The translations under genes were made by a program, and so were the position numbers. The notes under the pieces were generated by a model. That model was given only the letters and a program-made list of their open reading frames with translations, did no database searches and was not told where the DNA came from. From Flavobacteriales bacterium (GTDB lineage: Bacteria > Bacteroidota > Bacteroidia > Flavobacteriales_F > PHOS-HE28): 36,958 nucleotides of DNA. Of the stretch, positions 24,314 to 32,956 are shown one piece after another (position 1 is the stretch's first letter; every line of letters begins with the position of its first letter). Location of the stretch: the NCBI GenBank assembly GCA_020437905.1, contig JAGQVN010000230.1:1-36958 (forward strand), read 5' to 3'.

Positions 24314-25771
24314 TCAGCGCGGGTCGTTGAAGAATTCGATCGCCCGCTCCCCGCTCATGCTTTCCACGGGCAACGGGTTGACCCCTTTGATCGCATGGTT
24401 CCTGGAGTGGATGAGCTCGTTCCAACGCGGGTTCTGCATTTCACCGGGTACTTCGGAATGAAGCAGTTCGTAGTCGTTCGTGATCAGGTCCGGCTGATAG
24501 AACACGAAGCGTCGGTTCGTATATCGTCCTGCCCGATAATAATGCCAGATCTGGTAGGGATACGCGTCCATTTCGTTCCCGCGATCGACGATGGAGTTGG
24601 GCATGCCATATTTCAAGTGCACCACCCCCCGATCGGTCTCGTATCCCTTCTTGTTCCGCGTGCCGTACAAACCCTGCACACGCAGCACCTCCTTGTGATA
24701 GTCCTTCCATGCGGCTTCCGGGTCATATCCGTCCCGATTGAACCAGAAGCTGTACATGAAGCGCCGCATGAGTTCCATGTCCTGGTCGCGGATACGGTCG
24801 TCGATGATCTTCCGCTCCATATCCTGGCTTATCGGACGCATGCTCCGAAGGTATTCCGCCAGCGTATCCGGGTCCTGAATGCGATCGGCAAAGGTGCTCC
24901 CCATGCTCACGGTGCTCAGGTCATTGAAATCGTAGGAGATCGGGTTGTTCCGTTGGAGGAGCTGTTCCTTCCGGCAGATCACACTGCCTTTCCGGTCGAT
25001 CGCTTCCAAGGCCAGCACATAGTTCCCGCTCGGCAGGTCCGTGATGTCGAAGCTGCCCTTGAACGGTTCCACTGGGCGTGCCTTTACCCTGGCGGCAGCC
25101 CTGAAGGGACCATGGATCTTCTTTGATTCCAGGCCTTCGATCTGGTAGACCAGGAGGTACAGACTGTCCATGCCAACAGCATGGTCTACATGATAGAGTT
25201 CAGCATAGAATTGAAGCTTGTTCAGACCTTGAGGGTAATAGGTGCCGATGAACGGGGTGATACGGTATCCTCCCTTGTTCGGCCCATCCTGTTCCGCTAC
25301 AGCCAACTCGGCGCACAAGAGCACATCCGAGAAATACGGCGCATCACCATGGTCGCCCACGGCCAGGGGTTCCTTGGAAGTATGAACGGCCCCTTCACTG
25401 TTGTTCAGGTCCTTGACAGAGACCTCCAGCGCATAAGAGCCCGGGTCCAAGGCAAAGGTCTCCGAGTGGCTCAGGTCCATGAGCTCATCGCTCGTCCGTT
25501 CGGGTCCCAGCACTTCTGTTTTTCTGAAATCGATGATGGCACCGTTCTGCTCCACGATGGTGGTCACCTCCAGGCGGGTCTGTTCCCGACCGCTTGCATT
25601 GGGAGCGTGAACCAACGAAGCGCCCAACGCGGCCACACTGACCTCCACGTACGGCCCTTGTTCCGGATGAAGGAAGGTGCGCGTTCCAACGAGGACCTCC
25701 GGAGCGACCTGTGCATTCAACAGAGCGGCCACCAGGAACGAGGGACCACCAAGGGCCTTACGAAAGCTCAT
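24314..25771 (-). CDS. GWxTD domain-containing exported protein
   Basis: 485 residues from the ATG at 25771, with a short signal peptide (MSFRKALGGPSFLVAALLNA, cleavage after AQ). The N-terminal two thirds are beta-rich, with sandwich-like segments such as FALDPGSYALEVSVKDL and SGNYVLALEAIDRKGS. The C-terminal ~150 residues hold the helical GWxTD region: FWFNRDGYDPEAAWKDYHKE, then KKGYETDRGVVHLKYGMPNS at ~374-393. The signature reads GYETD (376-380), with Tyr in place of the conserved Trp. Function of the family is unknown; it is widespread in Bacteroidota and acts outside the cytoplasm. A canonical TATCTTTG box lies four bases before the start codon. Confidence 0.85.
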   Translation of the reverse strand: MSFRKALGGPSFLVAALLNAQVAPEVLVGTRTFLHPEQGPYVEVSVAALGASLVHAPNASGREQTRLEVTTIVEQNGAIIDFRKTEVLGPERTSDELMDLSHSETFALDPGSYALEVSVKDLNNSEGAVHTSKEPLAVGDHGDAPYFSDVLLCAELAVAEQDGPNKGGYRITPFIGTYYPQGLNKLQFYAELYHVDHAVGMDSLYLLVYQIEGLESKKIHGPFRAAARVKARPVEPFKGSFDITDLPSGNYVLALEAIDRKGSVICRKEQLLQRNNPISYDFNDLSTVSMGSTFADRIQDPDTLAEYLRSMRPISQDMERKIIDDRIRDQDMELMRRFMYSFWFNRDGYDPEAAWKDYHKEVLRVQGLYGTRNKKGYETDRGVVHLKYGMPNSIVDRGNEMDAYPYQIWHYYRAGRYTNRRFVFYQPDLITNDYELLHSEVPGEMQNPRWNELIHSRNHAIKGVNPLPVESMSGERAIEFFNDPR

Positions 25772-25775
25772 GTCC

Positions 25776-25783
25776 CAAAGATA
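25776..25783 (-). promoter_or_regulatory. -7 promoter box TATCTTTG adjacent to the GWxTD start codon
   Basis: Exact TAnnTTTG match on the minus strand, ending four bases before the ATG at 25771, so transcription would start at or next to the start codon. No -33 TTTG at the expected spacing. Confidence 0.45.
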
Positions 25784-26018
25784 CGCGAGCTCCAACCCGG
25801 CCAGGGACCGTTCATGGACCGGGAACGTCCGATCCCTGCTCACCTCGCATGGATATCGTCTTCGATGCGAACACGCTCGGAGCGCTGGGAACGCCTCCTG
25901 TAGAGTTGGGCCTTCGAACTCCACCTGCTTCTCGGTCGCTGGCGTGCGTTCATGTCCACCAAGCCCATCACGATCCCATTGCGATGCGCAGCGAACACGC
26001 CAGCATGCGCGGCCCGTT

Positions 26019-26108
26019 TGGCGGAGAGGGAGGGATTCGAACCCCCGTTACCCTTGCGGGTAAAGCGGTTTTCAAGACCGCCGCATTCAACCGCTCTGCC
26101 ACCTCTCC
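26019..26108 (-). tRNA. tRNA-Ser(UGA), CCA encoded
   Basis: On the minus strand GGAGAGG (26108-26102) pairs with CCTCTCC near 26029-26023 as the acceptor stem, followed by discriminator G at 26022 (as expected for serine) and a genome-encoded CCA at 26021-26019. The anticodon stem GCGGT/ACCGC encloses loop CTTGAAA, giving anticodon TGA. A long variable arm (TTACCC...GGGTAA) shows class II structure, and the T loop reads GGTTCGAATCC. It decodes UCA and related codons. A weak -7-like TACATTCG lies at 26123-26116. The rest of the 400-base gap (25784-26018 and 26109-26171) shows no other feature. Confidence 0.95.
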
Positions 26109-26171
26109 AGAGCCGCGAATGTATGCCCTTGGTACGCACACCCCTAACTTGTCACGCATCTCCTCCATGAT

Positions 26172-26954
26172 ATGATCATCGAATTCCTTGGGACCGGGAC
26201 CAGCCAGGGCGTCCCTGTGGTGGGCTGCTCCTGCTCGGTGTGCCGGAGCCATGACCCTCGGGATGCCCGGCTCCGAACCTCGGTACTGGTTCGGGTGGGG
26301 GAGGTTTCGCTGCTGATCGATGCAGGTCCCGATCTCCGTCAGCAGGCGCTGAGGGCGGATATCCAGCGATTGGATGCCGTGCTGCTTACTCATGAGCACA
26401 TGGACCACATCGCCGGTATTGACGAGCTGCGTGCCTTCAATTTCAAGCAACGCAGGCCGATGACCATCTATGCGAACCAAGCCACTTTGGAAGCGGTGCG
26501 TCGGGTCTATCATTACGCGTTCAGCGAAGCGCGCTACCCTGGTGTTCCGGAATTGGAGCTTATCCGGATCGGTAAAGAGCCCTTCCGCGTATCAGGGATC
26601 GAGGTGCGGCCGATCGAGGTGATGCACCTGACGATGCCGGTGCTTGGCTTTCGCATCGGTGGATTCGCGTACATCACCGATGCAAAGACCATGGACGACG
26701 ACCAGTTCGACCGATTGACCGGGGTCGAGGTCCTGGTCTTGAACGCATTGCGTCAGAAATCGCATATCTCCCATTTGAACCTGGAGGAAGCATTGGCATG
26801 GATCGCACGCATCCGTCCGAAGCGGGCGTTCCTGACCCATATCAGTCATTTGATGGGCTCTACTGCAGAGTTGGAAAGGTCCCTGCCCCCCAACGTCACG
26901 TTTGCCTTTGACGGCCTCGTTCTCGAACTGCCGGATCCGGCTAGATCCCAATAA
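26172..26954 (+). CDS. MBL-fold metallo-hydrolase (PhnP-like)
   Basis: 260 residues, ATG start. The metallo-beta-lactamase metal motif is THEHMDH (H74, H76, D78, H79), with later ligands in IEVMHLTMPVLGF, YITDAKTM and FLTHISHLMG. The N-terminal FLGTGTSQGVPVVGCSCSVC with C19, C21 and C24 is the extra zinc-binding loop of PhnP-type phosphodiesterases, which cleave cyclic ribosyl phosphates and similar esters. Cytoplasmic, no signal peptide. There are no phn genes nearby, so a housekeeping or repair phosphodiesterase role is more likely than phosphonate catabolism. It is 67 bases upstream of the M36 peptidase gene on the same strand. Confidence 0.88.
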   Translation: MIIEFLGTGTSQGVPVVGCSCSVCRSHDPRDARLRTSVLVRVGEVSLLIDAGPDLRQQALRADIQRLDAVLLTHEHMDHIAGIDELRAFNFKQRRPMTIYANQATLEAVRRVYHYAFSEARYPGVPELELIRIGKEPFRVSGIEVRPIEVMHLTMPVLGFRIGGFAYITDAKTMDDDQFDRLTGVEVLVLNALRQKSHISHLNLEEALAWIARIRPKRAFLTHISHLMGSTAELERSLPPNVTFAFDGLVLELPDPARSQ

Positions 26955-27021
26955 AGCGAAGCGAACGGATGCCGGACATGAGCGACCGGTCCCGATATTC
27001 GTTGGAGAAACCGTTTTGACC

Positions 27022-29967
27022 ATGCGCTATGTAGAACTCACATTTGGATGCGCGATCCTCCTTGGAGGGCATCTGTATGCCAATGATGGGCATGCCTCGG
27101 GCAAGGAGGTGACCTTCGTGAACGACCGGCAGGCGTTGCCCGACGCGGTCTGGCAGTACGAACTGCGTCATCGACCGAATTGGCAGCTCTTCCTGGGTGA
27201 GCACGGGAATTGGTACGTCGAGTTCAATGAAAGCGCGCATCGACCACACAGGGCCTATGGCAGCCCCATCGTGGTGCCCGGTGCCAGTGCCGTGGAACGT
27301 GCTTGGAACTTCCTGGGGCAGGAATTGGACGGTTTCTCGCTTCCTGTTCAGGACCTTCATGTACTGGGCGAATGGAGCGGAGGGAAGCACACTTACGTGC
27401 ACTTTGGTCAGACCCATGAGGGACTGAAAGTGCTTTTCGCCGATGCGATGGTGAAACTGGACCAGTCCGGAAGGGTCGTTTCCTTCAGTACCGATCTGTA
27501 CACGGGCATCGATGTGTTACTGGAACCCACGATATCAGAGGCAACGGCCATGGCGTCCGCATCTGCCGGCTTGGATGGTCTTGTTTCGTCCACTGTCCTT
27601 CCAGGACCAGCCTTGCTTCCGGTCCCGGTCTTCCGCGGTGCGGATCATCACCTGGTGCTGGAGGTGGTGGTGCATACCATGGTCGACCAGACGCCGGGCA
27701 GATATCGTTGCCTGGTGGATGCGCATGACGGCGAATTGCTCTATCGGCAGAATGAAGTGGTGGAGCACGTTCCTCCGGTCGGTGCCGAAGCCACCATTGT
27801 CGGGAACGTCTTTGAGTTCAACCCGTACATCCCTGCGGCGCAGATGCCCTTGGGACATGTGGAGGTCGAGGTGAATGGGTCGACACAGCATGCCGATGAA
27901 AACGGCTACATCAATACCGGTGCGGTTGGCCCGGTGAGCGCAACGTTCCGGCTTCAGGGACCATGGAGCACTGTGCGGACGGCCGGGGACACTCCCGAGT
28001 TCACCACCACATTGCTGGAGGGTTCGAACGCGGTCAACTTCGACCCCCATGCCAATATCCGTGAACGCAGTGCCTACTTCCATGTGAACATCGTTCACGA
28101 TCACATGAAGTCCTGGCTGCCCACGTTCACCGGTATGGATATCAGCTTGCCAACGAATGTGGATGTAGGTGGGAATTGCAATGCGTTCTACGATGGCAGC
28201 TCGATCAACTTTTACGCCGAAGGCAACGATTGTCAATCCTATGCCACCATCGGCGAGGTGGTATACCACGAGTACGGACATGGTATCAATGACAAGTTCT
28301 ACCAGTCGTTGGGTTCCAGTTTCTCCAATGGGGCCATGAACGAGGGTTATGCGGACATCTGGGGCCTGTCGATCACCGAGGATCCGATCCTTGCCGAGGG
28401 TAGCTCATTGTCCGATCCCGACGATTACATCAGGCGTTACGATCAGGATCCAAAAGTCTACCCGAGCGATCTGGTCGGACAGGTGCATGCGGATGGAGAG
28501 ATCATTGCCGGGGCCTGGTGGGATACGTATGTACTGCTTGGAAATGACATGAACGCCATGATGGAGCTGTTCATCGATGCATTTCCCGGGCTTCAAGCGA
28601 ACACCTTCAACGGCAACGAGGGCCAGGCTTTCCGGGATGTCCTGGTGGATGCCCTTCAGGCCGATGATGATGATGGCGACCTCTCCAACGGTACGCCCAA
28701 CGCATCGATCATCGTCGAAGCCTTTGGCATACACGGCATCACCCTCCTCAGCAACGCGGAGTTGATCCATGAAGGGATCGAGAGCTCTGTACAGGGTGAG
28801 GATATCGATGTCCTGGCCACCGTGATCCTCGATCTGAACTTTCTTCCGTTCGTGGAGGAAGTGCGCTTGTTCTACAAGATCAACAACGGGTCCTCTTGGA
28901 GCACGGTCGCCATGACCGATGTGGGGGGAGGGGACTTCCAGGGCACGATCCCACAGCAACCTGAGGGTACGGTGATTGCCTACTACCTTGGCATCCTTGA
29001 TGCCTTTCAGCAGGTCTCCGCGGTGCAGCCCATCGGAGCCGCACTTCCTGATCCCAACGTTCCCTATTACATTCTGGTAGGTTATTCACTGCGAGCCACG
29101 GAAGACCTTGACAGTAACAACGAATTGGGTGACTGGACACCTGGCCTACCCACGGACAACGCCACCACCGGGCAATGGGAGCTTACGATCCCGATCGGGT
29201 CGTTCGCGACACCCGGCGACCCGTCCACCATTGTTCAGACCGATGCACAGCACACGCCCGGTGGCGAACTGTGCTTCGTGACAGGCAACGCATCCAGCCC
29301 CGCTGCAGCCTTGGGAGAGAACGATGTGGATGCCGGTACGACCACGCTGCTGAGCGACCCCATCGATATCAGCGAGTATGAGAACCCGACGTTCACCTAT
29401 TACCGTTGGTACATCAACGATCCTCCCAGTGGAGCGAATCCAGGTGCTGATTGGTGGCAGGTCTACATCTCCGCGGATGGGAGCACGTGGGTGCCTGTGG
29501 AAGAGACAAGGACCAGCGATCGCAGCTGGCGCCGCGTCGCGTTCAGGGTCCAGGACCATCTGCCGCTGGGAGGTACTGTTCAGTTGCGCTTCAATGTTTC
29601 CGACAGCATCCGGATGGGGCAGAACCTCGATGGCGGAAGCCTGGTCGAAGGAGCGCTAGACGATATTCAGCTGTGGGACAATGTGGGCACTATTGGCATT
29701 GAGGAGGTCGTGCCATCCCTGATCGGTTCAGTGTTCCCGTCTCCGGCCAACGATCGGTTAACACTTTCTTTCGACCTGCAAGGTGAACGGGAAGGTGAAG
29801 TGGAGGTGTTCGATCAATTGGGCAAGCGAATGCTGGTCGCGGGTCTGCGCGGGAATGGTCCCACGCAGCGCGTTCTCGATGTATCGAGCTGGGCGACCGG
29901 TCCCTATGTGCTGCGTCTCACGACGGACAAGTACATGTCAGAACAGCGCTTCCAGATCGTGCGCTGA
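27022..29967 (+). CDS. Secreted M36 (fungalysin-type) metallopeptidase with T9SS sorting domain
   Basis: 981 residues from the ATG at 27022, which opens a signal peptide (MRYVELTFGCAILLGGHLYA). Residues ~25-230 are an FTP-type propeptide that would keep the enzyme inactive until export. The catalytic domain follows: HEYGH at 416-420 holds the zinc histidines and catalytic Glu, and E441 in MNEGYADIWG is the third ligand. Residues ~570-690 and ~700-890 look like beta-sandwich modules, the latter with a FTYYRWYINDPPSG segment. The last ~85 residues (GSVFPSPANDRLTLSF...VFDQLGKRM...GPYVLRL) form a type A sorting domain for T9SS export. Probably a surface or released protease for nutrient acquisition. 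Confidence 0.92.
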   Translation: MRYVELTFGCAILLGGHLYANDGHASGKEVTFVNDRQALPDAVWQYELRHRPNWQLFLGEHGNWYVEFNESAHRPHRAYGSPIVVPGASAVERAWNFLGQELDGFSLPVQDLHVLGEWSGGKHTYVHFGQTHEGLKVLFADAMVKLDQSGRVVSFSTDLYTGIDVLLEPTISEATAMASASAGLDGLVSSTVLPGPALLPVPVFRGADHHLVLEVVVHTMVDQTPGRYRCLVDAHDGELLYRQNEVVEHVPPVGAEATIVGNVFEFNPYIPAAQMPLGHVEVEVNGSTQHADENGYINTGAVGPVSATFRLQGPWSTVRTAGDTPEFTTTLLEGSNAVNFDPHANIRERSAYFHVNIVHDHMKSWLPTFTGMDISLPTNVDVGGNCNAFYDGSSINFYAEGNDCQSYATIGEVVYHEYGHGINDKFYQSLGSSFSNGAMNEGYADIWGLSITEDPILAEGSSLSDPDDYIRRYDQDPKVYPSDLVGQVHADGEIIAGAWWDTYVLLGNDMNAMMELFIDAFPGLQANTFNGNEGQAFRDVLVDALQADDDDGDLSNGTPNASIIVEAFGIHGITLLSNAELIHEGIESSVQGEDIDVLATVILDLNFLPFVEEVRLFYKINNGSSWSTVAMTDVGGGDFQGTIPQQPEGTVIAYYLGILDAFQQVSAVQPIGAALPDPNVPYYILVGYSLRATEDLDSNNELGDWTPGLPTDNATTGQWELTIPIGSFATPGDPSTIVQTDAQHTPGGELCFVTGNASSPAAALGENDVDAGTTTLLSDPIDISEYENPTFTYYRWYINDPPSGANPGADWWQVYISADGSTWVPVEETRTSDRSWRRVAFRVQDHLPLGGTVQLRFNVSDSIRMGQNLDGGSLVEGALDDIQLWDNVGTIGIEEVVPSLIGSVFPSPANDRLTLSFDLQGEREGEVEVFDQLGKRMLVAGLRGNGPTQRVLDVSSWATGPYVLRLTTDKYMSEQRFQIVR

Positions 29968-30022
29968 TCGTTCCAAGGTCGAGAAGCTCCGGAGCGTTAC
30001 CGTTCCAAGGTCTTTTCGTGGA

Positions 30023-30931
30023 TCATGGAACGACCATGTGGGAAAGCCATCGGCTGTCGGCACTCTGCACGACCAGGGTGTAGCTCCCGGACGCGTACCC
30101 CGCGATGGGTAGCGCCGGAAAGGATGGCATGCGGTGTATGCCTACCTGTCGTCCAGCACGATCCAGTACCAGCAGTTCGACAGGGCCTGCCGGTGCATTG
30201 CTTTGTTCGCGTTCACTTTCCGGGAGCGCGGTTGATACGTTGCCGATGACCAGATCGATGATGCCGAGAAGGTCCAGCGCGTGACCGTATATGCGCGCGT
30301 CGTCGATCCATCCGAAATAGGGATAAACTGCCGAAGTGATGTTGAACAAGGTGGCCGGTGATTGAGGATGATAGCCAATGGACCCTGTAGCGGCCTGGGT
30401 AGCGATAAGCGCCCCGTTCATGTAGATCCGCATTTCGCTTCCATCGTACACGCCCGCCACGTGGTACCATGCCCCCGAGAATATGTTGGCAGGCGCACTG
30501 GTCAACACACGCGTGGTCCCTGCCGTCCTCACACGAAAGCGCACGGCAGTATTGTTCACCAGACTGAGCGACCAGATCATGTCGCTGTCGGCTGATCCGA
30601 TGGACTTCGCCATCAGGACACGCTCGGCGGCGCTTACAATGTGGGGACGGACCCAACAGGACAGCGTCAGTTCGTCTCCCGGTGGGGTGGTGATATCGCA
30701 GGGGCCCAGTGCAACATAGGCGTTGTTGCCATTGGCCTGAAGGGCACCTCCATGATGACCTCCGTTCGGGTACCAGATGCAATTGTTGAGGAGTGTACCG
30801 TGGGCTCCCCCCGCGATATCCAAGGCGACGGTGCCCGAAGTGGCGTCCAGTGGCCAATGATGGATCGGTGTCTGGGCAGCGACACCGAATGGGAGGAGCA
30901 GGAGCAGGGTTGGAAGGAAGGGCTTGTTCAT
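30023..30931 (-). CDS. Secreted LamG/concanavalin A-like domain protein
   Basis: 302 residues from the ATG at 30931, with a signal peptide (MNKPFLPTLLLLLPFGVAAQ). Residues ~22-225 are a LamG-like jelly roll: HHWPLDATSGTVALDIAGG, ELTLSCWVRPH, WYHVAGVYDGSEMRIYMNGA and GWIDDARIYGHAL are the usual landmarks. The C-terminal ~70 residues (PVELLVLDRAGRQVGIHRMP...GYASGSYTLVVQS) resemble the second half of a T9SS type A sorting domain but lack the usual PNP strand at its start, so T9SS export is likely but not certain. Probable glycan-binding surface protein. It converges on the M36 gene with 55 bases between stops, and lies 110 bases downstream of the four-gene ligase operon. Confidence 0.82.
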   Translation of the reverse strand: MNKPFLPTLLLLLPFGVAAQTPIHHWPLDATSGTVALDIAGGAHGTLLNNCIWYPNGGHHGGALQANGNNAYVALGPCDITTPPGDELTLSCWVRPHIVSAAERVLMAKSIGSADSDMIWSLSLVNNTAVRFRVRTAGTTRVLTSAPANIFSGAWYHVAGVYDGSEMRIYMNGALIATQAATGSIGYHPQSPATLFNITSAVYPYFGWIDDARIYGHALDLLGIIDLVIGNVSTALPESEREQSNAPAGPVELLVLDRAGRQVGIHRMPSFPALPIAGYASGSYTLVVQSADSRWLSHMVVP

Positions 30932-31040
30932 GGGATCTCCGCTACAATGGACTACGGCCCGGGAGCGGCGGGGTTCGGTTGATCCGACGGAAAGGCTCCA
31001 TGCGCACATGGGGGCATGGCATGGATCGCTGGAATGCCGG

Positions 31041-31730
31041 TCAAGCCTTGCCCGACAGGACCGCCAAGGTCGGCATCAATACGCGCGCCATGCGTTCCGT
31101 CGCGATCGGATCGGCGAGCAGATCGTTCCGGACCTCAAGCTCAATGCCGTGGTAGTTGGGGCCGACCGCTTGACGCAGCGCACGCGTATGTCCATCGCTT
31201 GTGCCCTTGTAGGGAGCATTGCGTCGCACGATCAGGTCCGGGGCGGTGGCCTGGAGAAGCAGTTTCCAACGAGCCGCCAGTTCGCTTTCCCGGCCATGCG
31301 CAGGATCGTACAGGAGGCCTACATGCATATCGCGGACCTGACCATCGAGGATCGGCGTGAAGCTGTGGACAGAGATATGGAGGACCTCCTGACCGCTTCT
31401 GGCCCAGCCGGTCACGGTCCGGAGCACATCCTCGCGGAACGGATCGTAGTAGCGAGCCCGCACCTCATTGCGCTGATGCGCGTCCAACCTCCTGCTCCAT
31501 GCAGAGAACAACCGGGGGTGACGGGCCGATCGGTTCAGCTCCACCAGGAGCCGTGTCACGGTGCAGTGATAGGAAGCATCCGAAATGGGGAGCAGCGCTC
31601 GATACAGGGATAGGGCGCCAGGATCCCATCCGCGATGGCTTTTCAGCTCCCGTTCGGCCGTTGCGAAAACATCTCTGTACGCTTTTGGCACCTGATTCCC
31701 ACCGTGCTCGCAGGTGAGCAGGAGCTTCAT
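31041..31730 (-). CDS. N-formylglutamate amidohydrolase-family protein
   Basis: 229 residues from the ATG at 31730, which overlaps the previous stop by one base (TGATG). Family landmarks: LLLTCEHGGNQVP (E8, H9), SHRGWDPGA (H32, D36), VELNRS, HISVHSFTP (H122) and NAPYKGTSDG, followed by GIELEVRNDL. The fold is a zinc-dependent amidohydrolase related to HutG. There are no histidine-degradation genes around it, so formylglutamate from histidine is an unlikely substrate. As last gene of the operon it may cleave a gamma-glutamyl or N-acyl amide made by the two ligases, either to trim or to recycle the product. Confidence 0.83.
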   Translation of the reverse strand: MKLLLTCEHGGNQVPKAYRDVFATAERELKSHRGWDPGALSLYRALLPISDASYHCTVTRLLVELNRSARHPRLFSAWSRRLDAHQRNEVRARYYDPFREDVLRTVTGWARSGQEVLHISVHSFTPILDGQVRDMHVGLLYDPAHGRESELAARWKLLLQATAPDLIVRRNAPYKGTSDGHTRALRQAVGPNYHGIELEVRNDLLADPIATERMARVLMPTLAVLSGKA

Positions 31731-32956
31731 CAGAACGGCCGGTTGTCTTCCAGGCAACCCGCGAGCTCCTGGTAAACATGGGTCATCACGTGTTGATCCG
31801 GTCGCTCACCGAGCGATCCCATGATCCGTTCGGCCAGGCATCCTCGGGCGGCAAGGATCTTCGCGCAAGAGGTGGCAAGAGGGGAGAGGTCCTCTGCAAG
31901 GGTGGCGAAGATGTGTTCCCAGATCGAACCAGTGCTCGTGGCCGTGTAAAGGCCGAAGGTCTTAAGGAGTTCGGGATGGTCAACAGGGCTGTGCCTTCCG
32001 TTCTGAATGACCTGCTTGAATACGCGGAGCAATTCATGTTCGCTGATCGTGCGATAGGCTTCCGGAGAGCACCATTCCCCTTGGACCAGCCGGCGCAAAG
32101 TGGCTACGATGATCTCGGCGATGCCGAGGTCCATGGCCGGACATTCCTGGATATCGATGACGCGGATCTCGATGGCCCCGCGATCGAAGCGTGCTATGGC
32201 ACCTCGCGAATTCGAAAAGTGCCGCTCCATGACCTTTTCCGTGTCGAACGGGGCCAGGGCGTTCATGATCGGTTTGAAGATCTTCTGCTCGTACGAAGCC
32301 TGGTCGTATACGCGTTCGGGTATCAGCGCCCCCATGAGCACAGGAAGTCGCTCCTGATGATGCAGGTACGCATGCATCCGGGAATCGAACATGCCGGTCA
32401 CTTTTCCGTCCAGGATGGGGGAACTGGCACTGAGCGCGGGGATAAGCGGAAGCAGAATGCGGATCGCGGCATGCAGCTGTCCGAACTCCTCGTCGTTCGC
32501 AAAGGGCAGGTTGAGGTGGGTGCTTTGCAGGTTGCTCCATCCGTGCCCGCGGCAGTCGAAGATCCTGTCGTATAGCGCGTATACCTCGTTGTGTTCGTGC
32601 GGCCAGATGGTGGTCTCGGTGAACGGGTCCATGAATGGATGCGCCGCTGTGGGCAACAACATGGCACCACGCGCCCGGAGCAGTTGGTTGATCGCCCTGA
32701 CCTCCTGATGGAAAAGTTCATTGAACCGCGCAATGTCGGGAGTGGGCTTGGCGGTCTTCAGTTCCACCACGTGCGCCACCAGTTCATTGCTCCACTCCAC
32801 ATCGCCTCGTTCCACGTCACCGGTCATGTGGCCGACCACATCCTTGAACAGGACATCCACGATCGGCAGGATCCGCAGTGAGGACCTGTCCACGACCATA
32901 TACTCCAGTTCGATCCCGGTCACTTCGAACAATCCATATTTCCGCTTCTGGCTCAT
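31730..32956 (-). CDS. GCS2-family carboxylate-amine ligase (glutamate-cysteine ligase-like)
   Basis: 408 residues, ATG start. N-terminal GIELEYMVVD carries the acidic metal/glutamate site (E16, E18). Further landmarks are STHLNLPFANDEEF, LIPALSASSPILDGK, HFSNSRGAIARFDRGAIEIRVIDIQECP and the terminal VMTHVYQELAGCL. This is the glutamine-synthetase-like fold of YbdK/EgtA/GshA-type enzymes that activate a carboxylate with ATP and join it to an amine, often glutamate's gamma-carboxyl. Whether it makes gamma-glutamylcysteine cannot be said; the neighbours suggest a dedicated pathway. Its ATG overlaps the ligase gene upstream by four bases (ATGA). Confidence 0.88.
   Translation of the reverse strand: MSQKRKYGLFEVTGIELEYMVVDRSSLRILPIVDVLFKDVVGHMTGDVERGDVEWSNELVAHVVELKTAKPTPDIARFNELFHQEVRAINQLLRARGAMLLPTAAHPFMDPFTETTIWPHEHNEVYALYDRIFDCRGHGWSNLQSTHLNLPFANDEEFGQLHAAIRILLPLIPALSASSPILDGKVTGMFDSRMHAYLHHQERLPVLMGALIPERVYDQASYEQKIFKPIMNALAPFDTEKVMERHFSNSRGAIARFDRGAIEIRVIDIQECPAMDLGIAEIIVATLRRLVQGEWCSPEAYRTISEHELLRVFKQVIQNGRHSPVDHPELLKTFGLYTATSTGSIWEHIFATLAEDLSPLATSCAKILAARGCLAERIMGSLGERPDQHVMTHVYQELAGCLEDNRPF

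Noticed and set aside
24221-25126. Plus-strand open frame of 301 codons
   Set aside because: Antisense to the GWxTD gene; the translation has no domain-like pattern.
29969-30012. Direct repeat CGTTCCAAGGTC at 29969-29980 and 30001-30012
   Set aside because: Twelve bases, only two copies, in the short convergent gap between M36 and LamG genes. It forms no clear hairpin and shows no sign of insertion.
31041-31730. HutG of a histidine-degradation pathway
   Set aside because: No hutH, hutU or hutI nearby. The gene is translationally coupled to ligase genes instead.
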